Notes: generated by a model not told the origin, from the letters alone. A stretch of DNA of 64,000 nt from Vibrio jasicida CAIM 1864 = LMG 25398 (GCF_000400365.1 NZ_BAOG01000063.1:124001-188000), one strand, 5' to 3'; shown: positions 26,918 through 35,877, counted from the first letter of the stretch. A program made the numbers and translations.

Positions 26918-27748
26918 CTAGTTCACGGTGCGGCTGAATTTGATGCTCGCTGTCCAAGCAAGTACGCCGATGAACGCATAAATACCGACATTCATCCAAC
27001 CTGCATCTGGAATCGCGCTGAACGGGTTTGGCGCAAGAATCGCGTGCAGTGGTAGATAGAAAATTGCTGAGAAGAAGTCATCCAGACCATAGTAGTTGAA
27101 CATCGCAATTGGCATCCAACGTAGCGCGTAAATACCAATCAAGATCACCAACAGTGGTGAGTTCACTTTCTGTGAGATTGCCATTGCGGTTAGTGCGAGC
27201 GGTAATAACAACACGCCAGCTACCACCATTCGAAGCAAGAATTCAATCCAGTTCAGCAGCACGAAGCCCAATGATGCCTGGCGATACAATAACGCCAGCT
27301 GGTGGTCGGTTGAAACATTCAACATCCACAGCATAAAGTCGGCAGCGAAAACCAATACCGAGCACACCAATGGAATAACCAATAAACCAAACGCCAGCTT
27401 CACCAGATGGGTTTTTACGTCACTGACAGGCATACTGCGCCAAAACATGATACTGCCCTCTGAGCGCTCTTTACGCAGCGTTCTTGGGAAGTATTGAGTG
27501 CCAAGCAGTATAGACAACAAACCAATGCCACCGGTGATCAGCATGTTGACGTCATCGCCGAGTTCTTTGTGGATGTCACTGACATCACCGCCAAAGCTCA
27601 TTTGGAAGAACATATTGTGTTGCAGTGTCGAGCTACTCATCAAGCTGACAAACAGCAGCACGCCACAGGCAAACATAAATAATGGCACGCGCGTAGCCAA
27701 TGGGTTCTCTAGCCATTCTTTACGCAACATCGCGACAATCGATTTCAT
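26918..27748 (-). CDS. ABC-2 type permease
   Basis: 276 residues with about six hydrophobic segments, as usual for ABC-2 exporters, and a large early extracellular loop (about 45-85) containing FGGDVSDIHKELGDD. Overlaps the ATPase gene by four bases (ATGA). With the ATPase and the GntR regulator it forms a YtrA/YtrB-like set, which in Gram-positives responds to cell-wall antibiotics; here the substrate is unknown. Confidence 0.88.
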   Translation of the reverse strand: MKSIVAMLRKEWLENPLATRVPLFMFACGVLLFVSLMSSSTLQHNMFFQMSFGGDVSDIHKELGDDVNMLITGGIGLLSILLGTQYFPRTLRKERSEGSIMFWRSMPVSDVKTHLVKLAFGLLVIPLVCSVLVFAADFMLWMLNVSTDHQLALLYRQASLGFVLLNWIEFLLRMVVAGVLLLPLALTAMAISQKVNSPLLVILIGIYALRWMPIAMFNYYGLDDFFSAIFYLPLHAILAPNPFSAIPDAGWMNVGIYAFIGVLAWTASIKFSRTVN

Positions 27749-28605
27749 TGTGTTGCCTCCTTCTGCAATGCCAAGAACAGATCCGCAAGCTTGACGCCAT
27801 ACACATTACCCAGACCTGCAACTTGCTCTGCGTATTGGGAAGACAGCAACCATTTAGTTGTACCTAAGCCCTTTTGCGATGACAGTGGTTTCAGCGCTTC
27901 GATTTGTGCACGATGCTCATCACTGGCATCGAGAATGAAGTAATCTTCGCTGATGCTGTCCATTGAGGTTTGCAGAACAGGTCGACCGTGTTTAAGGATC
28001 AGCACGTCCGTCAGTAGGTGTTCAATTTCCGATACTTCATGGCTCGCTATGATCAGCACACGCTCGCCATCGTGGAACCATTCCAGCAGATGACGGTAGA
28101 AGGTATCGCGATAAACCAAATCCAAACCAAGCGTTGGCTCGTCTAGAATCAGAATCTGCGTATTGGTCGCGATGACGACTGCCAAGTGCAATTGTACCTT
28201 CATGCCCTTCGATAGGGATTTGATGCGTGCACGCGGCTTGATGTCGGTTTGACGAAGCATGCTATCGGCTTTGCTGCGATTAAAACCTGGGTGTACGCCC
28301 TCGGTGTAATCGAGCAGCTGAGCAACCGTCATCCAGTTTGGCAACACGTTCACATCCGAGATGTAAGACAAGCTCTGCATGATTTTGTTGCGTTGCATGA
28401 TTGGCTCAAAGCCGTTGATGCGAATGGTGCCCTGATATTCGTGTGCACCAAGTAGGGCGTTAATGAGAGTCGATTTACCCGCACCGTTATGACCTAGCAA
28501 ACCAAGCACCTGACCCGCTTGTAGATCAAAGCTCACGTCATGCAGCGCTTCACCCTGCTGACGATATTGCTTGGAGACGTGTTTTACACTGACTAATGCG
28601 CTCAT
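27745..28605 (-). CDS. ABC-2 exporter ATPase
   Basis: 286 residues with Walker A GHNGAGKST (about 38-46), Q-loop, signature LSKGMKVQLHLAVV (about 129-142), Walker B ILILDEPTLGLD and a switch His in ASHE. The C-terminal extension after residue 220 is the usual dimerisation domain. It overlaps the neighbours on both sides by four bases, so the three genes are translationally coupled. Partner of the downstream permease; the substrate is unknown. Confidence 0.93.
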   Translation of the reverse strand: MSALVSVKHVSKQYRQQGEALHDVSFDLQAGQVLGLLGHNGAGKSTLINALLGAHEYQGTIRINGFEPIMQRNKIMQSLSYISDVNVLPNWMTVAQLLDYTEGVHPGFNRSKADSMLRQTDIKPRARIKSLSKGMKVQLHLAVVIATNTQILILDEPTLGLDLVYRDTFYRHLLEWFHDGERVLIIASHEVSEIEHLLTDVLILKHGRPVLQTSMDSISEDYFILDASDEHRAQIEALKPLSSQKGLGTTKWLLSSQYAEQVAGLGNVYGVKLADLFLALQKEATQ

Positions 28606-28973
28606 TGGTCACCTTCAATATGTGTTTGGATTTGTTGGATAAATTCATCAAGAGACATATCCAGACGTTGTAGTGTGTCGGCGATCTGCGGAATTTGTTG
28701 TTCAAGGAAACGGGCTTTTTCATCAGCAAGCAGCTGTTTTTTTGCACCTTGGGCGACAAACATGCCTTGCCCACGTTTCTTCTCAATCAATCCTTCATCA
28801 ACCAATAACTGATAGCCCTTCATGACCGTCAGGTGATTAATCTTCATATCCGCAGAGACACTGCGTACCGAAGGCAAAGCTTCGCCCTCTTGCCAGATGC
28901 CTTGCAAAATTTGCTGGGTGATCTGGTCAGCCAACTGACGGAAAATCGGTTGGCGATCATGCCAATGCGTCAT
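28602..28973 (-). CDS. GntR-family regulator, YtrA subfamily
   Basis: 123 residues from the ATG at 28973; this length fits the YtrA group, which lacks a large effector domain. The winged helix (about 10-80; SVRSVSADMKINHLTVMKGYQLL seen as the VRSVSAD and LTVMKGYQ core) is followed by a short helical dimerisation tail. It is the first gene of the GntR/ATPase/permease operon. A near-perfect palindrome 23 bases upstream of its start codon (28996-29019) is the likely autorepressing operator. Confidence 0.9.
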   Translation of the reverse strand: MTHWHDRQPIFRQLADQITQQILQGIWQEGEALPSVRSVSADMKINHLTVMKGYQLLVDEGLIEKKRGQGMFVAQGAKKQLLADEKARFLEQQIPQIADTLQRLDMSLDEFIQQIQTHIEGDQ

Positions 28974-28995
28974 GATTGGTTTCCTTGGCTGAATT

Positions 28996-29019
28996 GGTGT
29001 TATATATATGTATAACACC
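28996..29019. promoter_or_regulatory. palindromic operator of the GntR/ABC operon
   Basis: GGTGTTATA and TATAACACC as 9-base arms around a 6-base AT centre. It matches the kind of operator used by YtrA-type GntR proteins and lies just before the operon. Confidence 0.75.
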
Positions 29020-29420
29020 TTGGCGATGGGATAGAAAGCGCCAATCTTCTTGCGCTGTTTTCTCAATCACTTTTGTCGATGAAAATTCGACAAAGTTTGC
29101 ACCAGACTTTCACGCAAAATTTGCACGCAATCGCATACGTTTTTGCCTTCAAAAACTGGTAAAAAATTGTTCACTTCTCATAAGTTGAGAAGATCCAAAA
29201 AAACGAGAAAATTGCGCCAAAAAACTTGGTGAAAAAGTATGTTTTTTCATTGAATGAGAATTAGGTAAATATCCGAGCTATTGCTTTCTTATTTAATGAG
29301 AATTTGGTGGGTTTGGACCCTAGAAAACCACACGTTCAGTAGGCACTCTGACCTGCCTAAATACCGCTCAACCTGCGAGTTGTTACTCAAAGGATGAGAA
29401 AAAGGAGGCAAAGAGGTTTT
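29020..29420. other. AT-rich spacer between the GntR operon and gltS copy 2
   Basis: 400 bases without a gene. It holds a small palindrome CTTCTCA-TAAGT-TGAGAAG (29175-29193) and two copies of AATGAGAATT (about 29253 and 29296), all possible protein sites. The ribosome-binding AGGAGG for gltS copy 2 lies near 29402. No structured RNA like the one before gltS copy 1 is seen. Confidence 0.6.
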
Positions 29421-30647
29421 ATGAATCAGGTCATTTCTGTCGGTCCACAAGAGTCGTTTCTCGTCGCTATTTGTGTGTTGTTCTTGGGACAATTCGTTAA
29501 CGCTAAATTACCGATCTTAAAGAAATTTAATATTCCCGAGCCAATCGTGGGTGGTTTGATTGTCGCATGTGCGATCACCGCGATGCATTTCAATGGCGTG
29601 GATTTAGTTTTCGATTTACCGCTGCAAAACACTTTCATGTTGATGTTCTTCGCCACCGTTGGCTTGGCTGCAAATTACACCCAGTTGATTAAAGGCGGCG
29701 CTAAGGTGTTTATCTTCTTAGCCGTGGCATCGGTGTACATTCTTATCCAAAACGCGGTCGGTGTCTCCTTGGCAACGGCGCTCGGCTTAGACCCGCTAAT
29801 GGGCTTGATTGCAGGTTCGATTACGCTGTCTGGTGGTCACGGTACGGGCGCAGCATGGTCACAAACCTTCCAAGACATGTACGGCTTGCACAACGTACTA
29901 GAAGTGGCAATGGCATCCGCTACCTTTGGTTTGGTCATTGGTGGCATCATTGGCAGCCCAGTAGCACAACGCTTGATCGATAAACGTAACCTTGAATCTG
30001 AATATGGACGCACCAACCAGACTCACGAACGTTTCCCTGAATTGGTGACCTATAACGAGCACGAAGAAGACCGCGTGACGGCGAAGAAAGTGGTCGAGAG
30101 TTTATCGATCATTCTATTGTGTGTTACTGGTGCCGATTACTTAGAAGGTTGGGTGAGCAGCTTTGGTATCAAATGGCTGATGATTCCAGACTTCGTTTAC
30201 GCGCTGTTTATCGGTGTGGTGATCACCAACATCATGGAAGTGACCAAAGTACGCAAAGTGGATGTCGAGACGGTCGATATTCTTGGTACGGTTTCGCTGT
30301 CTTTGTTCCTCGCGATGGCACTAATGAGCTTAAAACTATGGAACATCTTCGACTTAGCAATCCCGTTCCTCATTATTTTGGCGGTACAATCGGTGATTCT
30401 GGCAGTCTTCGCGTACTACGTGACGTTCCGCGTGATGGGCAGCAACTACGATGCAGCAGTCATCGCAAGCGGTCACTGTGGTTTTGGTCTGGGCGCAACC
30501 CCAACCGCAGTCATGAACATGGGCTCCATCGTTAATCGCTTCGGTCCATCACCACAAGCCTTTATGGTGGTGCCTATCGTTGGCGCGTTCTTTATCGACA
30601 TCGTTAACCTAGTGATTCTGCAAGGCTGTATTTCATTTATTAAGTAA
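29421..30647 (+). CDS. gltS: sodium/glutamate symporter, copy 2
   Basis: 408 residues from the ATG at 29421 (AAAGGAGG and AGAGG upstream). Same membrane layout and the same GGHGTGAAWS and GHCGFGLGATPT reentrant loops as copy 1 at 19807. It differs mainly in the central hydrophilic loop (EYGRTNQTHERFPE instead of the longer GPGG form) and by scattered conservative changes. It brings in L-glutamate with sodium. Two such close paralogues within 10 kb on the same strand suggest duplication followed by separate promoters. Confidence 0.95.
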   Translation: MNQVISVGPQESFLVAICVLFLGQFVNAKLPILKKFNIPEPIVGGLIVACAITAMHFNGVDLVFDLPLQNTFMLMFFATVGLAANYTQLIKGGAKVFIFLAVASVYILIQNAVGVSLATALGLDPLMGLIAGSITLSGGHGTGAAWSQTFQDMYGLHNVLEVAMASATFGLVIGGIIGSPVAQRLIDKRNLESEYGRTNQTHERFPELVTYNEHEEDRVTAKKVVESLSIILLCVTGADYLEGWVSSFGIKWLMIPDFVYALFIGVVITNIMEVTKVRKVDVETVDILGTVSLSLFLAMALMSLKLWNIFDLAIPFLIILAVQSVILAVFAYYVTFRVMGSNYDAAVIASGHCGFGLGATPTAVMNMGSIVNRFGPSPQAFMVVPIVGAFFIDIVNLVILQGCISFIK

Positions 30648-30670
30648 CCAGCCGTGCTCCACAAAACAAA

Positions 30671-30696
30671 GCCAGTCCCGAGAGACTGGCTTTTTT
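30671..30696 (+). terminator. intrinsic terminator after gltS copy 2
   Basis: GCCAGTC / GACTGGC with a six-base loop and six T residues. Confidence 0.92.
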
Positions 30697-30890
30697 GATT
30701 TGACGTACTTCTTCTCTTGAATGAGTTGTGGCGCAAGGCTTCTCTCCTTTAGATTCTCAAGCAAGTTACAGTGAAAAACCGTCAACTTCCGGTATGAGAC
30801 CCAAATAAAAAACGAACGTGCTAGGGTGCAGAGTCACCATTAAGTTTGTTTGTTAAGGATATCAACCTCTTGTAGGTCTTTAGGAGATTT

Positions 30891-31646
30891 ATGGGCCTCT
30901 TAAAACGTATTTTTGGACACTCGTGCGAGAACACGCATTACCAAGTCAACCGTGTCCAATCACACTATGTTTCTATACCTTGTGAAGCTTATTGTAAAAC
31001 GACGGATGCTTGTCTGATTCACCTCTACAGGGATAAACATCAACGTTTGGCAGATCGCTTCATCAACCGTTCTACTTTTTATTACTCGGATCAGGAAGAT
31101 CCCAATGAGCTTGTGACTTTATTGGACCTTGCTTGGCGTGGTTTATGCCCGAAGGCTAAAGTGCCAGCGGTGAGAAAGGCCATCTGTGAAAAGCAGCAGG
31201 AAGCACTTGAGAGCCTCCAAGGTATGGACAGCTACATCTTGCTGGTCGGTTCATGGTTGGGTGTGGAAGTCAGTAATTTCAAACGCAATGTGCAAACCAA
31301 GCATCAAGAAATGATAGAAGATTGCTTGTTGATATTTGGCGAGGAAGCGGAGGCGTTCCCTATTACGGAGGAATATGGCAGTGAGCTGTATTTTTATAAG
31401 TACCAACTGCTGCTAGACATTACGATTAGGGCAAATGAACTTAACGTAAAAAACGTCGTCGCTCGGTGTACTTTCCGCTGGTTTGACACGATATTAGCGG
31501 GCATTTTTCTGGGGAGTTTGGATCGAGAGGTGATTGAGGAAATCCTTGATATGCACAATTACCATCAGAACGTGCTTAATCAGATTTTTGAGCTGGCGGG
31601 AATCGGTTCACTAGAGCAATTTCTTTTAAACGTAAAGCTGGCGTAG
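30891..31646 (+). CDS. uncharacterised soluble protein
   Basis: 251 residues, no signal peptide or membrane segment, mostly helical. I do not recognise the family. Nine Cys residues are scattered, several in the first 45 residues, but no CxxC pair is present. The late stretch LDMHNYHQNVLNQIFELAGIGSLEQFL is helical. TTTAGGAG precedes the start. It stands alone at the left boundary of the accessory region, after the gltS copy 2 terminator. No neighbour gives a clue to its role. Confidence 0.75.
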   Translation: MGLLKRIFGHSCENTHYQVNRVQSHYVSIPCEAYCKTTDACLIHLYRDKHQRLADRFINRSTFYYSDQEDPNELVTLLDLAWRGLCPKAKVPAVRKAICEKQQEALESLQGMDSYILLVGSWLGVEVSNFKRNVQTKHQEMIEDCLLIFGEEAEAFPITEEYGSELYFYKYQLLLDITIRANELNVKNVVARCTFRWFDTILAGIFLGSLDREVIEEILDMHNYHQNVLNQIFELAGIGSLEQFLLNVKLA

Positions 31647-31697
31647 ATGCATGATAAGCGTATCAACCAAAGGTGTGGTGATACGCTTTCACAAGTT

Positions 31698-32474
31698 TTA
31701 GCCTTTTCGATGCAATTTCTCATAGGTTGCAAAGCTAAAAGCGCAAGCTGAGGAGATCAGATCTTGCTTTATGATGGTGACGGCATTGGCATCAGTGTTG
31801 GCGTAGTGCTTAGTAAAATGGACTTCTAGCGTACCCTTGTCTCGATACCCACTCATTACCGGCTTTATCGATATCTCTTGGTTGAGTCCTTCCGCTTCGT
31901 TGGGCTCGCCTAAGCTGAGTACTTTCCCCACATATAACCTTCTATCCGACAGTGTCAGCATGACCATTTTGTCCCCTTTTTCTAACGCAGACTTAAAGAG
32001 AAAGTCATCCAGTGAGCTGTCGGAAAAGACTCTCGCATTAAGCCGTTCTTTTGGGCTTAACGTCATGTAGCGAACGCAATATTTGATGTAGGCGAGTAGA
32101 GACCAGAACACAGGCACAAGCAACATCGAAAACGTAATCATGGTTACCCAGGTGAGATTGATTACCTCTTGATTGGTAAAGGCATCCAGTTCATAGAGTA
32201 GGTTCGATGTGAACTCATAAGGCGTCTGTGCAAATAATGCGTCAGGCAACCATTTTATCGGAGCGACATGTGTGATGGCTGTGAAAAAATACGCGTGGCG
32301 ATTAACGATCAAGACTAAGCCTAAGGCGATAAACAAACACATCATGCCTAAGTTTGCGCTTTTTAAATACAGGTACTGCCCTTCATAACGGTGTACCTTG
32401 TATCGATAGAACGGATGGATATGACAAACCAAAAAACCACTTACCAAGATTGGTAAGATTAGCAACAAAAACAA
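31698..32474 (-). CDS. uncharacterised membrane protein with soluble C-terminal domain
   Basis: 258 residues starting at a TTG that has GAGGAG six bases upstream; no ATG occurs for another 42 codons, so the TTG is convincing. Three hydrophobic segments lie at about 1-17, 40-62 and 112-135. They are followed by a soluble C-terminal part (about 150-258) with MVMLTLSDRRLYVGKVLSL, resembling a small beta-barrel (SH3/LSM-like) fold. The family is unknown to me. It abuts the small gene upstream, so the two form an operon. Confidence 0.75.
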   Translation of the reverse strand: MFLLLILPILVSGFLVCHIHPFYRYKVHRYEGQYLYLKSANLGMMCLFIALGLVLIVNRHAYFFTAITHVAPIKWLPDALFAQTPYEFTSNLLYELDAFTNQEVINLTWVTMITFSMLLVPVFWSLLAYIKYCVRYMTLSPKERLNARVFSDSSLDDFLFKSALEKGDKMVMLTLSDRRLYVGKVLSLGEPNEAEGLNQEISIKPVMSGYRDKGTLEVHFTKHYANTDANAVTIIKQDLISSACAFSFATYEKLHRKG

Positions 32475-32678
32475 CTATTTCTCCTCAACGAGTAACCGAG
32501 CTCTTTCATAAGTATTGTTCGTCATTAGGTCTTGATGAACCTCTTTGGCAGATATAAACACGGTCCCCCTGCCAACGACTTTTAATGATGTGTAAGAATG
32601 ATTGATCTTTCTTGAAAGGTGTCGCTCTTCCTTCGTTCCCCAAAGTCCGAAAGTAAAAAATCGAATAATTCGCTCCAT
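32475..32678 (-). CDS. small basic protein, operon partner of the membrane protein
   Basis: 67 residues, basic, no membrane segment. AAGGA lies three bases before the ATG. Its stop codon directly precedes the TTG start of the membrane protein gene, so translation is probably coupled. The residues SKVVGRGTVFISAKEVHQDL-type centre suggest a small alpha/beta fold. No family is recognised. Confidence 0.65.
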   Translation of the reverse strand: MERIIRFFTFGLWGTKEERHLSRKINHSYTSLKVVGRGTVFISAKEVHQDLMTNNTYERARLLVEEK

Positions 32679-33017
32679 AATTCCTTCGATAAATGTGGTA
32701 TGTCATCAGATGATTTAAAAAATATAAACAGAAACCCAGATAGTGTACCAACCTAGCTGTGTTATATCGAATAAGCGAATAACTAAGTGGTTGTTATTAT
32801 AAGTTATTAAATAACAAGGGCAGGATTTTCTGTCTGTTTTCTATAATAAACAGCCGCTTATCATGTTAACTGCATTTTTTTACCAGAAAATACACCAATA
32901 AATACGAAATGTAGAAATACCATCATATTATTTTGAAAATATCTCATTGATTATGGCTCACGATGTTTTCAGTAGGAGGAGTGATACTCTCAGAAAAAAG
33001 CATCAGGTTATTCGCAT
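32679..33017. other. AT-rich intergenic region, divergent promoters
   Basis: About 340 bases between the two-gene membrane operon (minus) and the first AraC gene (plus). It is strongly AT-rich and contains no convincing gene. A conspicuous AGGAGG at about 32974 is not matched to any well-placed start codon. Confidence 0.5.
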
Positions 33018-33827
33018 ATGTTTTTCCATCAAGTTCAATCAAAGAAAGTCACATTGAAGCCCTACCGTTCGAAAAGGAGCTTACTCGTTCGGATCTCCAA
33101 TTACCAAGGGTTCATCGCCATCAACGGAAACGAAGTGCCATTGTTTAACAATAGCTTACTGGTTATCCCAGAAGGGGCGATGGTGGAGTGCGATCTGCTT
33201 AGGCAGGGGGATGAGAACTCATTTGAGGTCGTGACTCTCAACAAGACTGACATCAAAAAGATGAAGGTGAAGCTCGAAAAGCTTAATGACCTCATCTTAA
33301 ACAAAAACAAGAATGAGTCATTTATTCTGTATAAGAGTAAAGAACTGTGCGAAATTTTTTACTCAAATAGACAACTTAATAATTGCCAAAAGCTGAAAAG
33401 CATTAAAAATATCGCATTGAAGCAGAGTATCTTTCACTTGGTATTACTGCTGTATAAAAAAGGTGTGGATGTCAGCATATTGTTTAACAGTGATTATCAC
33501 ATATCGTTGTCTTCTCGTTTAGCCAAGCTGTTTATGTCTGAACCAACGAAGAAGTGGACGTTAGACTTGGCGGCGAGTTGTATGTTTACCAGCCCTTCTA
33601 CGTTACGTAGAAACCTCTCTAAGGAAGGAGGAGCCTTCTCGCACATTCTCAATGATGTAAGGTTAGGTATCTCCATCAACTACTTAACGTTCACTTCATA
33701 CAACGTTTTAAAAATCAGTGAACTCAGTGGTTTCAATAGCTCGGCGTACTTTTGTACGATCTTTAAGAAGAAGTATGGTGTAACGCCTCAGGAGTTCAGA
33801 AAAAACTCCAAAGAAAACAATGTCTAA
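33018..33827 (+). CDS. AraC-family regulator 1 (UreR/ToxT type)
   Basis: 269 residues. The N-terminal half (about 1-150) is a compact, poorly conserved sensor domain with strands like LVRISNYQGFIAINGNEVP. The C-terminal AraC double helix-turn-helix (about 175-265) has the motifs LDLAASCMFTSPSTLRRNLS and ISELSGFNSSAYFCTIFKKKYGVTPQEFR, read here in parts. The 'STLRR-L...SF..IL' core resembles UreR, ToxT and Rns. It pairs with the regulator at 37270, to which it is closer than to the two minus-strand copies. A control role in the urease island is likely but not shown. Confidence 0.92.
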   Translation: MFFHQVQSKKVTLKPYRSKRSLLVRISNYQGFIAINGNEVPLFNNSLLVIPEGAMVECDLLRQGDENSFEVVTLNKTDIKKMKVKLEKLNDLILNKNKNESFILYKSKELCEIFYSNRQLNNCQKLKSIKNIALKQSIFHLVLLLYKKGVDVSILFNSDYHISLSSRLAKLFMSEPTKKWTLDLAASCMFTSPSTLRRNLSKEGGAFSHILNDVRLGISINYLTFTSYNVLKISELSGFNSSAYFCTIFKKKYGVTPQEFRKNSKENNV

Positions 33828-33854
33828 AGATGATGGTTATATGGTAGCTCAGCG

Positions 33855-34184
33855 TTAGTTTGAGAACTGAGACCTAAAAAAGTAGATGGCATGGGTTAGT
33901 AAATCTTTATCCATGGAAGATAGAGTATCGTCATTTTTCTTGAGCAGAATGTCGAGTGAATTGATGAGTCCATTGCTCATGATGGAGCTTAATGGCAAAC
34001 AAAACTTCGAGAGATATAAATCAGTGGTGGTTTTGTATAACTTGACATAAACCGTTGTTAAACATGATGTAATTTTAATTTTTTCACTGCAATTGCTCAA
34101 GGGGGATGAAAAGTCTGTGTTTATATAGCAGTTACTCGACATCGAATAACTCGGTAATAGAGGGATCTTTTTAGGCAGAAACAT
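33855..34184 (-). CDS. short ORF resembling the sensor half of an AraC regulator
   Basis: 109 residues with no DNA-binding domain. The stretch LLPSYSMSSNCYINTDFSSPL aligns by eye with the 'IPQFTCLSCNL...SFSPL' region of the AraC regulator at 52698, and 'ILLKKNDDTLSSMDKDLLTHAIYFF' with 'ILKEGHDTLSNHTLKTLLVEESLFFI' of the one at 45135 (these are compared in parts). It may be a truncated paralogue or a stand-alone modulator. No ribosome-binding site is visible and the match is by eye only. Confidence 0.4.
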   Translation of the reverse strand: MFLPKKIPLLPSYSMSSNCYINTDFSSPLSNCSEKIKITSCLTTVYVKLYKTTTDLYLSKFCLPLSSIMSNGLINSLDILLKKNDDTLSSMDKDLLTHAIYFFRSQFSN

Positions 34185-34431
34185 AAAGTTATAAATATTA
34201 AGTCAGATTGTTTTTAGTCAGTTGTTTATCTCAATGTAACGAAACGATAAGAATAAGTCATTGCGCGATCTGCCTATTGTGTTTTGATGTTTCTCCCTAA
34301 TAAATAGCATTATTTATATTTTTGCTCATATTATATCGGTCATTGATTTAACCTTATATATCAATTGAATTTAATTGGGAAAATTGAATAAATAATAAAG
34401 TTGTTGGTAAGAATAAATGAACTGATTTTTA

Positions 34432-35877
34432 ATGATTAGCTATAAACCAGTGTTTCTCGTTTTGGGATTCCTGTTATCTAAACTCGCATTGTTTATGTAT
34501 ATCCCATTTTTGATGGCTGTAGTGACAGGGACTCAAGGGGCGTTAGATTTTGGTTTATCAGCAATCATTACCCATATCGGTGGATTAGTGTGCGTGGCGA
34601 TTGGCGGGAAAACATCAATCGCTCTCAAGGTAAAAGATGCATTTTTGATCACCACGCTAGTCTGGGTTCTAGGCAGCGCGTTTGCGTCACTTCCCTTTGT
34701 GTTCATCAATGAAATCAGCTTCACCAACGCTTATTTTGAAACCATGTCTGGTATCACCACGACTGGGTCTACGGTTCTTGCTGGTCTTGATAACATGGCT
34801 CCCAGCATATTGCTTTGGCGTTCGCTGCTTCAGTGGTTTGGTGGCGTAGGGTTCATCGTGATGGCTATCGCTATTCTACCCATGATCAATGTTGGTGGGA
34901 TGCGACTCTTCCAAACCGAATCCTCTGATTGGTCAACAAAAAGTGCACCTCGAATGAAGAGTGTTGCCAAGAGTATTCTGTCTGTTTATCTGCTGCTGAC
35001 TTTTCTTTGTGTGATGAGCTACTTGCTATCTGGCATGACTGTATTTGATGCGATAAACCACGCACTGACCACTGTATCTACCGGAGGGTATTCAACGACC
35101 GATGCCTCCATGAACGGCTTCTCGCCAATGGCTCATTGGGTGGCGATCATCTTTATGTTTGCGGGTGGTATGCCATTCATTCAGTTTGTGGCAGCAATCA
35201 ACCAAAAGAGTCTGTCGTGTTTAGTGAAAGACGCGCAAATCAGAGCCTATTTTAAGTTGGTGGTTGCGTTGAGTTTGGTTGTTGCTTGCTGGTTGGCATT
35301 GAAGCTCGATTACCCGTTTATCGACGCGATTCGTATTGCGACCTTTAATATCGTTACGGTGATGACCACCACGGGTTTTGCATTAGACGATTTCTCCAGT
35401 TGGGGGAGTTTACCAACCATTTTGTTTTGCTTCGTTCTTTTGATGGGTGCGTGCTCTGGCTCAACGTCAGGGGGCTTCAAAATCTTCCGAATTCAGATAG
35501 CGACCTCACTCCTTAAAAAGCAGGTTTTCCAACTGGTACACCCTTCTGGTGTCTTTACCTTGCGTTACAACAAAGCACGTTTGTCAGACAGTATTGTGCA
35601 AGGTGTAACGGCATTCGCTTTTGTTTATGCATTAACCATTATTTTTATCGCAATGTTATTGGCAATCATAGGCTTAGACCCTGTCACGAGCTTGTCCGGT
35701 GCCATTACTTCGGTGGCGAATGTTGGTCCTGGTCTAGGTTCCATTATTGGTCCTACTGGCAATTTCTCGACACTACCAGATGCAGCAAAGTGGATTTTGA
35801 GCCTCGGAATGCTGATGGGACGCTTGGAGATCCTAACCATTGTGGTCGTTTTGTCTCCTTGTTTCTGGCGTATTTAA
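34432..35877 (+). CDS. trkH: TrkH-family potassium uptake protein
   Basis: 481 residues with the four-fold membrane-pore-membrane layout of TrkH. Selectivity-filter regions are TMSGITTTGSTVL (about 104-116), TTVSTGGYSTTDAS (about 213-226), VTVMTTTGFALDDF (about 305-318) and a fourth with VANVGPGLGSI (about 426-436). The C-terminal GRLEILTIVVVLSPCFW is the normal end. It forms a potassium channel with TrkA in the inner membrane. No trkA is adjacent, so it must use a TrkA encoded elsewhere. Its placement beside the urease island is notable, because potassium uptake counters pH and osmotic stress. Confidence 0.93.
   Translation: MISYKPVFLVLGFLLSKLALFMYIPFLMAVVTGTQGALDFGLSAIITHIGGLVCVAIGGKTSIALKVKDAFLITTLVWVLGSAFASLPFVFINEISFTNAYFETMSGITTTGSTVLAGLDNMAPSILLWRSLLQWFGGVGFIVMAIAILPMINVGGMRLFQTESSDWSTKSAPRMKSVAKSILSVYLLLTFLCVMSYLLSGMTVFDAINHALTTVSTGGYSTTDASMNGFSPMAHWVAIIFMFAGGMPFIQFVAAINQKSLSCLVKDAQIRAYFKLVVALSLVVACWLALKLDYPFIDAIRIATFNIVTVMTTTGFALDDFSSWGSLPTILFCFVLLMGACSGSTSGGFKIFRIQIATSLLKKQVFQLVHPSGVFTLRYNKARLSDSIVQGVTAFAFVYALTIIFIAMLLAIIGLDPVTSLSGAITSVANVGPGLGSIIGPTGNFSTLPDAAKWILSLGMLMGRLEILTIVVVLSPCFWRI

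Noticed and set aside
29248-29305. AATGAGAATT copies as Fur boxes before gltS copy 2
   Set aside because: They match only half of a Fur box, and no iron-related gene is adjacent.
32963-33148. Out-of-frame ORF overlapping the start of AraC regulator 1, with an AGGAGG inside it
   Set aside because: The AGGAGG is not correctly spaced to any start codon of that frame, and the overlapping AraC gene is well supported.
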